Below, piece by piece: positions 46,149 to 56,292 of a stretch of 64,000 bases of DNA (position 1 is the first letter of the stretch; the number at the start of each line of letters is the position of its first letter). Under the pieces are notes generated by a model, which was not told the origin of the DNA, made no database searches, and saw only the letters and a program-made list of their open reading frames with translations. This stretch comes from Fragum whitleyi (lineage: Eukaryota > Mollusca > Bivalvia > Cardiida > Cardiidae), in assembly GCA_948146395.1 (NCBI GenBank), contig OX411548.1:39957737-40021736 (forward strand), written 5' to 3'. Position numbers and translations under genes: made by a program.

Positions 46149-49100
46149 GTAAGTAATGATGCAACACACAAGATCAGGTGTACTTCCTTTAATTCTTGTC
46201 ATACTTAACCTGGCATATTTCTGATTTGGTAGGAGGTGTAGACAAAGATCAGTCTGCACATATGTGCAGTCTGATCTTTGTCTATTCCACCTGATTTGCC
46301 TTTTTTAAATCAGAAAAGGTAAGAAATTGATTTAAAAAAAAAAAAATATCCTGACTCATAACTTGAGTGCATCCAGTGCTTTTAGCGCTTTGGTTTTAAT
46401 GTAAATCTATCAAGGTTTTTATTCAGCAGGACAAGGGTTAAAACCCATTCAAAAGTAAATTGTCAGGTACTGTAACCATACCTTCACTGTTTGGGGGATA
46501 TATAGGAGTCAGCTTGTCACTCGGTTCCTCAGTCGGCCAGTCTGTTGGTCTGCCCGTCTAGCATTTTCTTGTCGCTCATTTTCTCAGCAACCAACGGGAG
46601 GATTACATTGAAACTTTACAGAAGTGACAAGTATCAGACAGAGATATGCAAATGAAATTTTGGTTACCATCCATTGACTTTTGACAAAGTTATAGCCCTT
46701 TGATGGAAAATGGCTTTTCATTATTGACAAGCACTCATAGGGGGGCATTAGCTCGCTTTGCTATTGAAACATATTTGAAATGGATCCAAATGAGCCTTGC
46801 TGCTTAGTGACCAGCAATTTATGTAGACCCTCATTCCACTGCTTATTAATGAGGAGCAGTTTGATCTAGAAATACAATTTTTGATTGAACCTATCTGTCC
46901 AAACTTAGGGTAAATAGTGTAAAATACATTGTCACATGTTGCTACATCTGGAACATCACTCGGTTTTTCCGTAAACTGCAACAGACCTTGGATGTATGTA
47001 ACAAAATTGTGCATTTTGTTAGGCGGAAAAAGTGAAAGAAAGGCTAGCGTGGAAAAATCCGGCGCTATCTATAGATTTATATCTTTTACAGTAAATAACA
47101 GCTGAAAAATCTTATTTTTTGAGAATGACGAATCATTCTCAAAAATCAAGATTTTTCAGCTGTTATTTAAGAATCTTTAGATATTTATATAAAGATACAA
47201 TGGTTTCACGTCAGAGACTTAAACAAGTAGCTTTGGCAATGTCGAATGTTTTCACTCAAAGTTTGAAGTGCTAACGCCATTTTAACTGACGTCGTTGAGT
47301 TTTTCTAATGTTTTCCCATAATTTTCAAAAATAGTTCGTCTATGTACATCCGAGGTTGATCGTGAGATTGGCTGAGTGGTGTTCCCAATGATGGTTGATA
47401 GTGTTATTCCTTCAAAGCCTGTATGGAGTTGTGGCAGGCAATCCACCAATGTGTTGATAATCGTAAACCTATGTGGGATAGAAGCTGGATGCTAGGAAAA
47501 GATTTGATTGTAGAACTGTAGTCAGAAATATCAGGCACCACGATATAACTGAGAAATTGTTGAACATGAACATAAAACCCCATTAGAAAAAGGTAATGAT
47601 ACCACACTTGCATCTCTATGGTTCTTCCACATATCGACGTTAAATGGTAAGTAATGATGCCACACTAACATTAATTGTGCTTCTATGAGCCTGTAAAGAC
47701 TGGGCTTATGGAAGAAATTATATATGCAATTCAAGATATTTTGATGAGCCAAAGTTTGGAGTTCCAAGGTCAAAGCTCATCACTAAGTAATTGTAAAATT
47801 TTACTGTGTAATGTACATGTATTTTGCATTTTTATGCCCCCGCATCGATAGCGGGGGCATATTGTTTTACCGTTGTCCATCTGTCTGTCTGCAAAAGTTA
47901 ACCAAAAAAATTAACATTGCCAATATCTTCAAGCCTATTCAAGATACAAGGCTAATATTTGGCATGATGATAGATCCCAATGATCCGCATCCGCTGGTAC
48001 CAAAGTCAAGGTCAAGTGACAAGGTCATCTGTCAAGGTCAAACTTTGAAGAAAAATGCTTTTAGGGGGGCATTTGTGTTTCACAAACACATCTAGATATT
48101 CATTTGAAAGTTCTCATTAAATCTTATTTGAAGTAAACTTGAGGAAATGTCTCTTATAATTTCAGTGAATTTTCTGTCGTATAGTAGAATTAAGTGTTAA
48201 TCAAATCATTCTGGAAGCCAGAAGTAGAAATTGTTCCCGCGTGGATTCATTTAGGCATGCCTGGACTGAACTGCAATATTTCAATTTAGTTGCTTTAAGC
48301 AAATTATCAATTTTCAATATCATTGGGGAACTGTCTGGATTAATGGAGGAAACCTTATGGAGTAAATATTGAAGTTTTTTGGGGTTTTATGCCCCCGAAT
48401 GGAAAGATTGGGGGCATATTGTTTTACTCATGTCTGTCTGTCTGTCCGTCCGTCTGTCTGTCTGTCTGTCCATCCATCCGTCCATCTGCCTGTCTGAAAA
48501 CTTAACCAAACTTAACCTTTGCCTTATCGAGAGATCGCTGTTACGGGGGCATTCGTGTTTCACAAACACATTTTGTTTTTTCTGTAAAATTGGTCAAAAT
48601 AATAGTTAGTCCCTTCCTGTACAGTCAATGAGATTAGAGAAAATATTGTAGTACCTTAAAAGTTCTATTAGATCCCCATGTTCTAATATATCCCCACCCC
48701 CTTCTGATGATGTCAAGATTTACCATTTTTTGTATGAATTTCGGAAAGCGTTAAGCCTCTTATAAGTCATCATCCCCAGCAAAATGATGTCACAATATCA
48801 ATGGAGGGTAAATGTAACTTACCAACCAAGTGTTAAGCTTTAGTGTTATTTCATTGCTTAAACGAATGATTTGCTTCTATTAGAAAATTGATAAATCTGA
48901 TTGCCCCCTGGGGTTGTATTAAAGCTTTAACAGTATATAGAAGAAATTGTTTGTAGCAAAATATTTCTTCTTTTCAAACCATATTTTCTACCTCATGCCA
49001 TGGGAAGGTTTTTAATTGTCTGATGACTAACGAGATAATGACATAATAAGAGAATGAGATTGCTGATATGATATGGACTTGATTTGAAATAACTAAGGGT

Positions 49101-52100
49101 CCTGGAAGATATAAAAGAAAAAAATGCATTTAACACCCAATTCCTTCTTTACCAAAATATTTTTCCATGACTTTTCAAGAGAAGATATTTTACACTTTCC
49201 TGTTTCACAAAATTTTGGTCCTGTCCAAATTCAAAGGTTTTGCAGACAAAAATTTTTAGTAGATTTAATTTGAAAAATAACCATTCAGTAGGGTAGAAAA
49301 TAGTGTGGATAAAGAAGAAATTGCTTGTCAGAAGCAATTTCTCTTTTTTTCACAATGTTTTCTCAATCATAAAATCACAGGCACGTAAAAAGCAGGGATT
49401 AAACAGCAAAGGGTCAAAGACAGAATGACAGAGCTACAGATTGGGGGCATATTTTGAATTTCAAGTTAAAATATTTAAATAATTCTTGCACATAACCTAC
49501 ATTGTGGGTTACTCTTTGAAACTGTCTCATCTAGGCAAATCAAATCAGTACCCATAACAAAGGGTATTATTTGGACATAAAGATTTAACCGTTTGCTGTT
49601 TAATCCCTGCTTTTTATGTGCCTGTGATTTTATGATTGAGAAAACATTGTAAAAAAAGAAGAAATTGCTTCTGACAAGCAATTTCTTCTTTTTCCAGACT
49701 ATTTTCTACCCTACTGGATGGTTGTTTTTCAAAGAGAATCCACTTTAATTTTTCTTCTGCAAAACCTTTGAATTTGGACAGGTCCAAAATTTTGTAAAAC
49801 AGGAAAGGGTTAAGTTTGGAATTATCCCCCTCTTTTCTGTACCTCTGACTGATGATACAATTCAGAAGCAGACCCAGGGTTTCTATATAGGGGATTCCAT
49901 GTCAGCCTAGAATTTGAGAAATTAGTCCCATAGTATCCCTATCTATATAGATAGGGATACTATGGGACTTATTGCTCAAATATTGTATATCAGATATCTT
50001 TTATTTGTAGAATTGCACATTCTTGTGTTTCTAATGCTACAAAAAATTGTTCTTGTGTCACAAAATTTTGATTGAATTTGTCCATTACGATTAGGTAATT
50101 TGGATGCAAGGAGGGTTGGTTTGAACCCCCTCTGGATCATCCACTTCAATTTTTGGGTTGTTAATTGTCCACATTTGTTTTCAGAGAGACTGCCCGGATG
50201 GACTTTTATCGAAGCAGAAGTTTTTAGAAGTATATTCCACATTCTTTCCGGCGGGAAATCCGGATCAGTTTTGTGAACATGTGTTTAGATCATTTGACGA
50301 GGACAATAGTGGCAAAATAGACTTCAGGGAATTTCTCTTAGCAATAAACATTACATCAGGGGGAAATCCCAATCAGAAGCTAAACTGGGCCTTCGCAATG
50401 TACGACATTGACGGCAATGGGACCATCGAGAAGAATGAAATGGTGGAAATCATTAAAGTAAGTGAAAGGGGCAATTTCTATATGAGGGATTAGAGCAAAA
50501 CTATTGAAAGTGCCTATAAATTTATAGGCTCTTACAATAGTTTTGTGCCGACCCATTTAATTGTATTTTTAAAAGGGACATTTTAATGCCGTTTGGACAA
50601 GCTAATTGTGGTCAAAACATAGTTTGCGTCACTACACTTTGGTGTATGTTCATCTGTCTGTCTATCAAGCCAAGTTTGTCTTGACCATGAACCATAGTTT
50701 TGCACAATTGTTCCCCAATTTGCATTGATGTTCCATTTAAAAAGAAATTTTCAGATAGTTCAAAAGTCAGGGTTGCAGGTCGAAGTAAAATGTAAAGGAT
50801 GAGCTTAGGATGAGCTCGTCTATAGCATAGACCTTACATTTATTAATTTGTTATTACTGGGCACAGTTTTTGTCCATCACAAATAAATGAGGCTTGAAAC
50901 ACATGTCAGACAGTTCCAAGGTCATAGGTTAAATAGAGATTTTGCGCAACTCAAGACCAGTTGTCCTTAGGGCATCCATAAAAGTTGTGATTATACACTT
51001 ATTAAATATCAAGCACCTGCTAGTACCCTATCAAGTACCTACAGGTTTGCTTTTTTAGGAGGCTTAAGTGTTCCAAAAATGCATCTTCTAATATCTTGTT
51101 GAATTTTTATTTGTCTCCCATAATTGGGATAATGATAAGAATTGTATTTAAGTTAGTGGACTAGTAATAGTTCAGCAATGGTTTGGAAGTCATGAAGTTT
51201 AACAGTGTTAACCGAGGTTTCCTAATGATTTCATTAGGAAACTGCGGTTAACATTGTGAAAGACCATGAGTTCAGAAATGTTGGGGAACTATAATGGGTC
51301 CACTACCTTAAGAAGAATAAGCCTTGTTGGTTTAGATTACCCCATGTGCTTTTACTGGTGTGAGAAACAACAGAAAGACATGGGTTCATACCCCCACTGC
51401 AATGATAGCAATACAAATAAAATATGTCACATAATTGTGACCCATCGTGCGAAAAGGGACCATCTGGGTATTGCATAACGTGTCAACCCTAGTCAGACTG
51501 TGCGGATTGTTCAAACTGACTAGGGTCAAAACTTTTTGCACAGTGCTCATTTTCTTAATTTAGAATGATCAATCTACCTCCAAGTGAAAGAAATTTTGAA
51601 ATGTGACTTCTATTTGACCTATGCTGGATCAAATCTTGTTTTCAATATTTCATTTTAAAGAATTCCAGGATGGTCCCTTTTCCTGTGACGGGTCACAATT
51701 GTTTTCCAAGATTATTCCTCAAAATGTCTGAGGTCACGGGTTCGATCCCCGACGGCGGCACTCATTCTTTCCGACTATTTGTCTCTCACCAATGGGTTGA
51801 TAATCGTAGCAGCTGGAGGCTAGGAAAGGATGTGGTGGTTGTACTGGTGAGAGAAAAACCAGGAAACCATTGTTAGGTGCTCCAGCCGCCGCGATATAAC
51901 TGAAATAATGTTGAAAGCGGCGTAAAACTCCATTCAATCAATCAATCAAAATGTCTGGTTACATCTTTTGTTGCATAATGTAGAGGAATAAGGTTTCCAA
52001 TATTCAAGTAACCATGAATAAAATCTACTTTACCCAGTTTGACATTTCATATATTGCATGAATTCCGTCTGATTACATTTTTGATGAATTTTCTGACACT

Positions 52101-53370
52101 TTGTAAGGAATCTTCCCTACCATAGAATATACCCATCTGACATCTTGAATGATGTATAGACAGCCAGCCAATCAAACATTCAGATCATGGTCACATGATT
52201 TGACACTGAGTGAAATGGAGCGTTTGTTTTGTCTGTAACTAATACTTTGTAATAGATTAAACCAAGAATATAGTTCCTGCTGTTCTATTTAGATGGGGAG
52301 GGTTCTTTACCCAATCTTAAATCCTTTACCAAACAATTCAACATGATCTTTTCCTTGGAACATGGATTGTTCGAAATTTCATGCACAGGCTCATATATTC
52401 TAATCTTATGTCGATCGAGTCACTGGGTTGGAATTCCCATGCTCGAATTGTCAGACGCTGGTTATTCTGCCTGTGGACAAGTACTTTTTTCTATGCCACT
52501 TGTCCATGGACAAGTGGCTACCAGGACAAATATCAGAAAGGTACTTAATAGATATAAGAGAGTGATTTTCATAATGTAATTGTCAAAGGGTAGAAAACAT
52601 TGTTTTTAATGAAGAAAATGCTGGAATGTTATTTTTTAATCCGGGACAAATAGAAAATCATCTTTTTCTTGTCTCGGGACAAGTGGAGAAATTCTATATT
52701 TCCAAATTCCTGGTCCAGTGATGTCATTTGATAAGTGATCTGACACACGTATATGCTATGGATATTCATTATTACTGTTCAATATAGAAATCAAGCATAA
52801 TCATATGAGAAAATTTATGTTTATAATATGACCTCTATTGTGGGAGTGAAATAACCAAACCCTAGTGTCATCAGTATGCAAATGAGCTTGGAGTGTATGG
52901 CAATGCTTTTTTGTTGCTTGTGAATCATTCATAATGCATGTTATGACATCATTTTAAAGAAAAAAAGCGTACTGTAATATCTTTTGTGAAAAGAGTATTA
53001 AGAATTATTTTTGATTTACTGGAAAAATTCTGGTCATATTGTGAATAGCATATCAAATTTGTGTTGACAAAGTACCAAATTTTTAAACTCATCATCTAAG
53101 CATTATTTCAATCTTTAATGAATTTGGTATCTCATGATCACTCATTCAATATCGTCTATCTATTTTCAGGCTATATATTCCATGTTAGGAAATGCCTTGA
53201 CCAACCAGGACACTGATTCACCTGAAGAAAGAACACACAAGATATTTGCCAAGATGGACGTAAATAATGATGGTGTCTTAACGCAGGAAGAGTTTGTCGA
53301 CGGATGCATGAAGGACCAGTTTCTATATCAAATGTTAACTGCAGATGCAGGGGGATGCAGTCAAGAATAG
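46038..53370 (+). CDS. Neuronal calcium sensor (recoverin/visinin-like) protein, spliced from three exons
   Basis: Joining 46038-46148, 50185-50457 and 53170-53370 gives a complete 194-residue reading frame ending in TAG, close to the usual 190-200 residues of this family. Seen: the start MGNKSS fits the N-myristoylation rule (Gly2, Ser6). A Cys40-Pro41 pair sits where the first, non-binding EF-hand lies. EF-hand loops follow at residues 75-86 ([12 protein letters not shown]), 111-122 ([12 protein letters not shown]) and 158-169 ([12 protein letters not shown]), each with acidic ligands at positions 1 and 12. Known for the family: calcium exposes the myristoyl group and moves the protein to membranes, where it regulates receptors, kinases, cyclases or channels in neurons. 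The C-terminus (GGCSQE) does not match the classic NCS-1, hippocalcin or VILIP tails that I know, so I give no subfamily or symbol. Both introns have GT-AG ends and phase 0. Confidence 0.93.
46190..46441. mobile_element. CCCTTGTC-type palindromic MITE in intron 1
   Basis: The centre AGACAAAGATCAGTCTGCAC pairs with GTGCAGTCTGATCTTTGTCT; right end TTCAGCAGGACAAGGGTTA. Confidence 0.84.
46490..46760 (+). mobile_element. Possible Helentron-like element in intron 1
   Basis: GGGGGATATATAGGAGTCAGC, GCAACCAACGGGAGGATTAC, TTGAAACTTTACAGAAGTGA and GGGGGGCATTAGCTCGCTTT fit the general build. Related text lies at 60890-61090. Ends not secure. Confidence 0.5.
46950..47391. repeat. Uninterrupted relative of the repeat split at 25.5/36.0 kb (intron 1)
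   Basis: GACCTTGGATGTATGTAACA is continuous here. It holds the hairpin CAGCTGAAAAATCTTATTTT / AAGATTTTTCAGCTG and ends near GAGATTGGCTGAGTGGTG. Confidence 0.8.
47398..47590 (+). mobile_element. SINE body and tail fragment in intron 1
   Basis: GTGTTGATAATCGTAAACC, GATGCTAGGAAAAG, CACGATATAACTGAGAAATT and AAAACCCCATT follow the SINE order. Confidence 0.72.
47831..48095 (+). mobile_element. Short Helentron-like element, GGGGGCATATTG family (intron 1)
   Basis: 5' TTTATGCCCCCGC with partner GCGGGGGCATATTG; TCAAGGTCAAGTGACAAGG; 3' hairpin GTGTTTCACAAACAC and terminal CTAG. Confidence 0.82.
48386..48575 (+). mobile_element. Internally deleted Helentron-like element, same family (intron 1)
   Basis: TTATGCCCCCGAATGG .. 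TTGGGGGCATATTG, a TGTC/GTCC run, then directly GGGGGCATTCGTGTTTCAC, AAACAC and TTTTG. Confidence 0.78.
49195..49807. repeat. Long inverted repeat in intron 1: two 216-bp arms, 181-bp loop
   Basis: The left arm (49195-49410) and the reverse complement of the right arm (49592-49807) align end to end at roughly 90 percent identity by eye. Each arm also has its own internal hairpin around AAATTGCTT / AAGCAATTT. The gene is transcribed through both arms, so the pre-mRNA would fold into a long double-stranded stem. It could be one foldback transposon or two inverted copies of one. Related hairpin fragments occur near 11565, 44480 and 59755. Confidence 0.85.
49924..49969. repeat. Perfect 46-bp palindrome, no spacer (intron 1)
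   Basis: The sequence from AGTCCCATAG to CTATGGGACT equals its own reverse complement at every base, with centre CTATATAG. Weaker pairing (ATTTGAG / CTCAAAT) extends it to about 49912-49980. It is most likely the core of a small foldback MITE. Confidence 0.9.
50185..50457 (+). CDS. Calcium sensor, second coding exon (codons 38-128)
   Basis: This 273-nt exon (91 codons) begins RDCPDG after the acceptor TTTTCAG and ends EIIK before the donor GTAAGT. It encodes the degenerate first EF-hand and the two central calcium-binding loops. [12 protein letters not shown] and [12 protein letters not shown] both keep Asp at positions 1 and 3, Gly at 6 and Glu at 12. [12 protein letters not shown] between them matches the QKLxWAFxMYD block of the family. 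Higher GC than the surrounding intron sequence fits a constrained exon. Confidence 0.95.
50484..50556. mobile_element. Hairpin MITE (TGCCTATA family) in intron 2
   Basis: AAAACTATTGAAAGTGCCTA pairs with TAGGCTCTTACAATAGTTTT around AATTTA. It starts 27 nt after the exon 2 donor. Confidence 0.86.
51148..51312. mobile_element. GTGGAC-type palindromic MITE in intron 2
   Basis: AACCGAGGTTTCCTAATGA pairs with TCATTAGGAAACTGCGGTT; ends AGTTAGTGGACTAG / GGGTCCACTACCTT. Confidence 0.87.
51436..51698. mobile_element. GTGACCC-type MITE in intron 2
   Basis: TGTGACCCATCGTGCGAAAA and GGGACCATC pair with GATGGTCCC and TCCTGTGACGGGTCACA. Dyad CCCTAGTCAGACTG / AACTGACTAGGG. Confidence 0.85.
51731..51945 (+). 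mobile_element. 5'-truncated SINE with 12-bp target duplication in intron 2
   Basis: TCAAAATGTCTG flanks it at 51719-51730 and 51946-51957. It starts in the B box region (GGTTCGATCCCCGACGGCGG) and ends CAATCAATCAA. Confidence 0.9.
52422..52712. mobile_element. CTTGTCC-family MITE in intron 2
   Basis: ACTGGGTTGGAATTCCCATG to TTTCCAAATTCCTGG, with GCCACTTGTCCATGGACAAG inside. Confidence 0.8.
53170..53370 (+). CDS. Calcium sensor, last coding exon (codons 129-194 and stop)
   Basis: The exon starts AIYSMLGN after the acceptor TTTTCAG, matching the AIYKM block of the family, and ends GGCSQE followed by TAG at 53368-53370. It carries a variable linker containing DSPEERT (the family usually has TPEKR) and the fourth EF-hand loop [12 protein letters not shown] with all ligands. 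A hairpin MITE begins 34 nt after the stop codon, so it is probably in the 3' UTR. No poly(A) signal is certain: the first plausible ones are ATTAAA at 54447 and AATAAA at 55323. Confidence 0.93.
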   Translation, partial: AIYSMLGNALTNQDTDSPEERTHKIFAKMDVNNDGVLTQEEFVDGCMKDQFLYQMLTADAGGCSQE

Positions 53371-53404
53371 AATTTTCCATAGCTATAAACTGTTACGATT
53401 TAAA

Positions 53405-53463
53405 TTGATGGCTCAGCGCCTATATGTTAATAGGCAGTTCAAACTATTTCGCACTGAGCCATC
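53405..53463. mobile_element. Hairpin MITE just after the calcium sensor stop codon
   Basis: GATGGCTCAGC and CACTGAGCCATC are the outer arms. The left inner arm has lost about 15 bases, so the hairpin is asymmetric. It starts 34 nt after the stop, hence probably within the 3' UTR. Confidence 0.85.
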
Positions 53464-53530
53464 GAAATGTCAATTTGGCAAATGCGGAGCTATTCTATGT
53501 GCATTTTGAACTTTGTACATATACAAGCAT

Positions 53531-53696
53531 TTAAGTTAGTCGAACTGTAATAGTTCTGCAATATTTCAGCACTCATTAACTTTCACAATGTTAACCGAGG
53601 TTTCCTAATGAAAATCATTAGGAAACCTCAGTTAACACTGTTAAAGTTCAATACTGCCTAAACATTGCTGAAATATTATGGGTTTACTAATTTAAG
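53531..53696. mobile_element. GTGGAC-type palindromic MITE downstream of the gene
   Basis: AATGTTAACCGAGGTTTCCT pairs with AGGAAACCTCAGTTAACA; longest uninterrupted pairing of the family. Confidence 0.88.
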
Positions 53697-53765
53697 ATAG
53701 AAATGCACTGATCAAATGTTTAATAATGGTCTGAACTCCTTGGAGAAGGGGTTTAATGCAATTTT

Positions 53766-53839
53766 AGGGGGAAGTAAAAAGTATTGAGAATGTCTTTACA
53801 TTTATAGGCACTCTCAATAATTGTTGCACTAGCCCCTTG
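53766..53839. mobile_element. Hairpin MITE (TGCCTATA family), diverged
   Basis: TATTGAGAATGTCTTTACA / TTTATAGGCACTCTCAATAA with outer AGGGGG / AGCCCCT. Confidence 0.75.
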
Positions 53840-54808
53840 ATTTCATATCCTACATTGATTCGTCTTTGTAGAAAATATTGAATTTGGAAAAAGGAAGCTT
53901 ATATAAAAACAAATCACTATAAATGGCCATTCTTTCTGGATCAAATTGAATTAGAGCATAAATCATGTCAATTAATTGGCTATATAAGCTTAGGATTGAA
54001 AGAGATTTTACCATTTTCAAAATATGAGATTTTGTACAAAATATTATTATTGATACTGCATTTATTCCCCTTTTACCATAGATGATATTCCTATGATGAT
54101 ATTATACTGATAATATTTGAATAATACACCTTATCCCTGTCATTTCATAAGTAGCAATAGATATATATTAAGGGTCAGACTGAAATTGTTGTAAGTAGGG
54201 GCCTTAGTTATTATAAAAGAAATGACTAGGCCCTATTTTAGGAATGAAAGTTTTGCGCAGGATCATTGATGAAACATATTCAGGGCTTATGCTAGCTTTT
54301 CAAATTCAGGAGTCATTGACTCTTTGACTATGATTTTAGGGGTCAAAATTAGTGTTGAAGGGGATTGATTTCTTTAATTATCTCCATTATATCTTATAAG
54401 AGATTCATTTTTCATTTGAATCTCTCATGAAGATATGAAGGAGACAATTAAAATTAATAGATTTATAAATATACAACAGTATCAAGATACATTGCAGAAA
54501 ATTCAAATGATGCCTCTTGCACAAAATTTCAGGAGTCAAAATAGGACAAAGTTGTTTTTTTTAGGATCAAAACCCTAATTTAAGGGTCAAATATGAGCCC
54601 TGCATATTGTTTTCAACAGAAGGTTGATGTAGTGTGAGGAATAGAAGACAAGGTTGTATAAAATATGAACAATTATTCACATTTCTAGTGGACTTTGTCA
54701 TAAATCACACAATTGCAGCTTACAGGATATTTAGCTTGTAGTTACAGAATTTTGTTTGCCCACTAGTAACATAATCTTGCATAGCATTGTTGGGCTACAA
54801 AAAGCTTT
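53840..54808. other. No gene recognised; possible 3' UTR or flank
   Basis: AT-rich. ATTAAA at 54447 is a candidate poly(A) signal for the calcium sensor gene. 54330-54600 contains a loosely inverted GGGGTCAAAA / TTTGACCC region. Confidence 0.4.
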
Positions 54809-54972
54809 TTAAGGTAGTAGACCCTTAATAGTTCCGGAACTTTTTGGAACTTATGAACTTTCACAATGTTGACCAAGGTTTCCTAATGAAAACCACCAGG
54901 AAACCTTGGTTAACACTGTTAAAGTTCATTCTTCCAAAATGTTATGGAAATATTACTGGTCCTGTACATTAA
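54809..54972. mobile_element. GTGGAC-type palindromic MITE
   Basis: CAATGTTGACCAAGGTTTCC pairs with GGAAACCTTGGTTAACACTG; ends AAGGTAGTAGACCC / GGTCCTGTACATT. Confidence 0.86.
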
Positions 54973-55117
54973 CTACAGCTTTTGAAAACTGCAGTGACAA
55001 GGTTTTGGACATCCAATACTGGTTTGTTCAGTTTTAAATTAAGCTGTATACTCAGTCACTGATTTTGAACTGCTATCTTCAGATGTATTGCCAAAGTCAT
55101 AGTTAAAAGTTGAATTT

Positions 55118-55276
55118 AGGTAGTGGACCTGTAATTGTTCAGCAATATTTCAGAAGTAATGAACTTTAATAGCAGTAATTGAGGTTTCCTAATAATTTCA
55201 CTAGGAAACTTAAATTAATATTGTGAAAGATCATGATTTCTCAATTGTTGTAGAACCATTATGGGTCGACTACCTT
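55118..55276. mobile_element. GTGGAC-type palindromic MITE
   Basis: AGGTAGTGGACCTG ends pair with GGGTCGACTACCT; centre GGTTTCCTAATAATTTCACT. Confidence 0.84.
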
Positions 55277-55568
55277 TTTGACACATCATTCTAAAAGGGA
55301 CCTATAAGACATTTGAAAGGTCAATAAAAACAGTCTGACATGAGTTTTGAACGTTCTTTTGTTTAATGCCATCGAAATTTTTCTACAACAGTCCTACAAT
55401 CAAGATGAAAAACATTTTAGAAATAGTTCCAGCTTTGCATATGCACTTATTTGCCAAGCAGGAAACCATTTTGAAACATTCTGTCATTTTGAATGCAGAT
55501 GAATGAAAAATGCAGAATGCTGGAACAAATTTAGCCTTGTTTTGATAAAATGTGACATACGTAATAAA

Positions 55569-55884
55569 TGTGATCCGTTGCTTAAAAAGAACCATTTTGG
55601 GGGCCTCGGTGCAAAAGAGTTGTAACTGCTTATATGTATGTATGCCATCAATTAAGGTAAAGAATTATTGGAGAAAGAATTTAGACTCTGTAGAGGTCAA
55701 CCATGAATCGTATTTTAAAATTACATGTAATTGTATAATAATGTGGTACCACTTTTTGAGATGCAGAAAATTGGGTTACAATGAAAACTTTCAACCAAGG
55801 TTAGAGTACACATACGACCTGGTCTGATTTGTGTCAACACTTTTGCACTGTTCCCAGATGGTCCCTTTTTGTGTGACGGGTCAC
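55569..55884. mobile_element. GTGACCC-type MITE with a hairpin-MITE fragment inside
   Basis: The left end GTGATCCGTTGCTTAAAAAG is decayed; the right end GATGGTCCCTTTTTGTGTGA, CGGGTCAC is good. 55600-55640 holds GTGCAAAAGAGTTGTAACTG, one arm of a TGCCTATA hairpin. Confidence 0.68.
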
Positions 55885-56166
55885 AGATTCATTGTAAATA
55901 GTTTTTCCACGACATTGTGCCTGTTATATATACCATGTTCATGTTTTCTTCCTTTCAATTCCATTAGACATCTTTAATAGCTTTTTCTGTGATCTTCAAA
56001 TTAAACTGTTCAAAGAGAGAGTGTTACGAAGATTGTCAACCAGCCCAGTTCAGGATGTAAAAACGTTTGCAAACTTTTATTTATAAGTTGTATCTGGTTT
56101 TGTATGTGAGAGCTTATTCTAGGCGGGGTATAATTTCAATGACTTAGATCAAATCAGTTTGTTTAG

Positions 56167-56292
56167 TTGCTCAGCACTAAACAGTTGTAACTGCCTATAA
56201 ACATATAGGCAGTTACAACTGTTTCACACTGAGCCATTAGCTTGTCACTGCCTACAAACATATAGGCTATTACAACTGTTTTGCGCCTAACC
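56167..56292. mobile_element. Two adjacent TGCCTATA hairpin MITE units
   Basis: The first (56167-56236) is complete: AACAGTTGTAACTGCCTATA / TATAGGCAGTTACAACTGTT around AACA. The second (to 56292) lacks part of its left arm. Confidence 0.87.

Larger units (their letters stand above)
46149..50184 (+). other. Intron 1 of the calcium sensor gene (4.0 kb, phase 0)
   Basis: It runs from GTAAGT to TTGTTTTCAG. It is nearly filled with repeats: a CCCTTGTC-type MITE, a repeat shared with 36 kb, a SINE, two short Helentron-like elements, a long inverted repeat and a perfect palindrome, each listed separately. The stretch 48580-49190 holds nothing I recognise. Confidence 0.88.
50458..53169 (+). other. 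Intron 2 of the calcium sensor gene (2.7 kb, phase 0)
   Basis: It runs from GTAAGT to CTATTTTCAG. It holds a hairpin MITE 27 nt after the donor, a GTGGAC-type palindromic MITE, a GTGACCC-type MITE, a SINE with clear target duplication and a CTTGTCC-type MITE. The remaining parts (50560-51147, 52713-53169) show no gene. 50580-50800 resembles loosely repeated sequence at 40.4-40.7 kb and 42.0-42.1 kb. Confidence 0.88.

Noticed and set aside
49976..50242. Minus-strand open frame overlapping exon 2
   Set aside because: It is the antisense shadow of the calcium sensor exon.
55552..55827. Possible 91-codon gene
   Set aside because: It overlaps a GTGACCC-type MITE with a nested hairpin fragment and has no recognisable motif.
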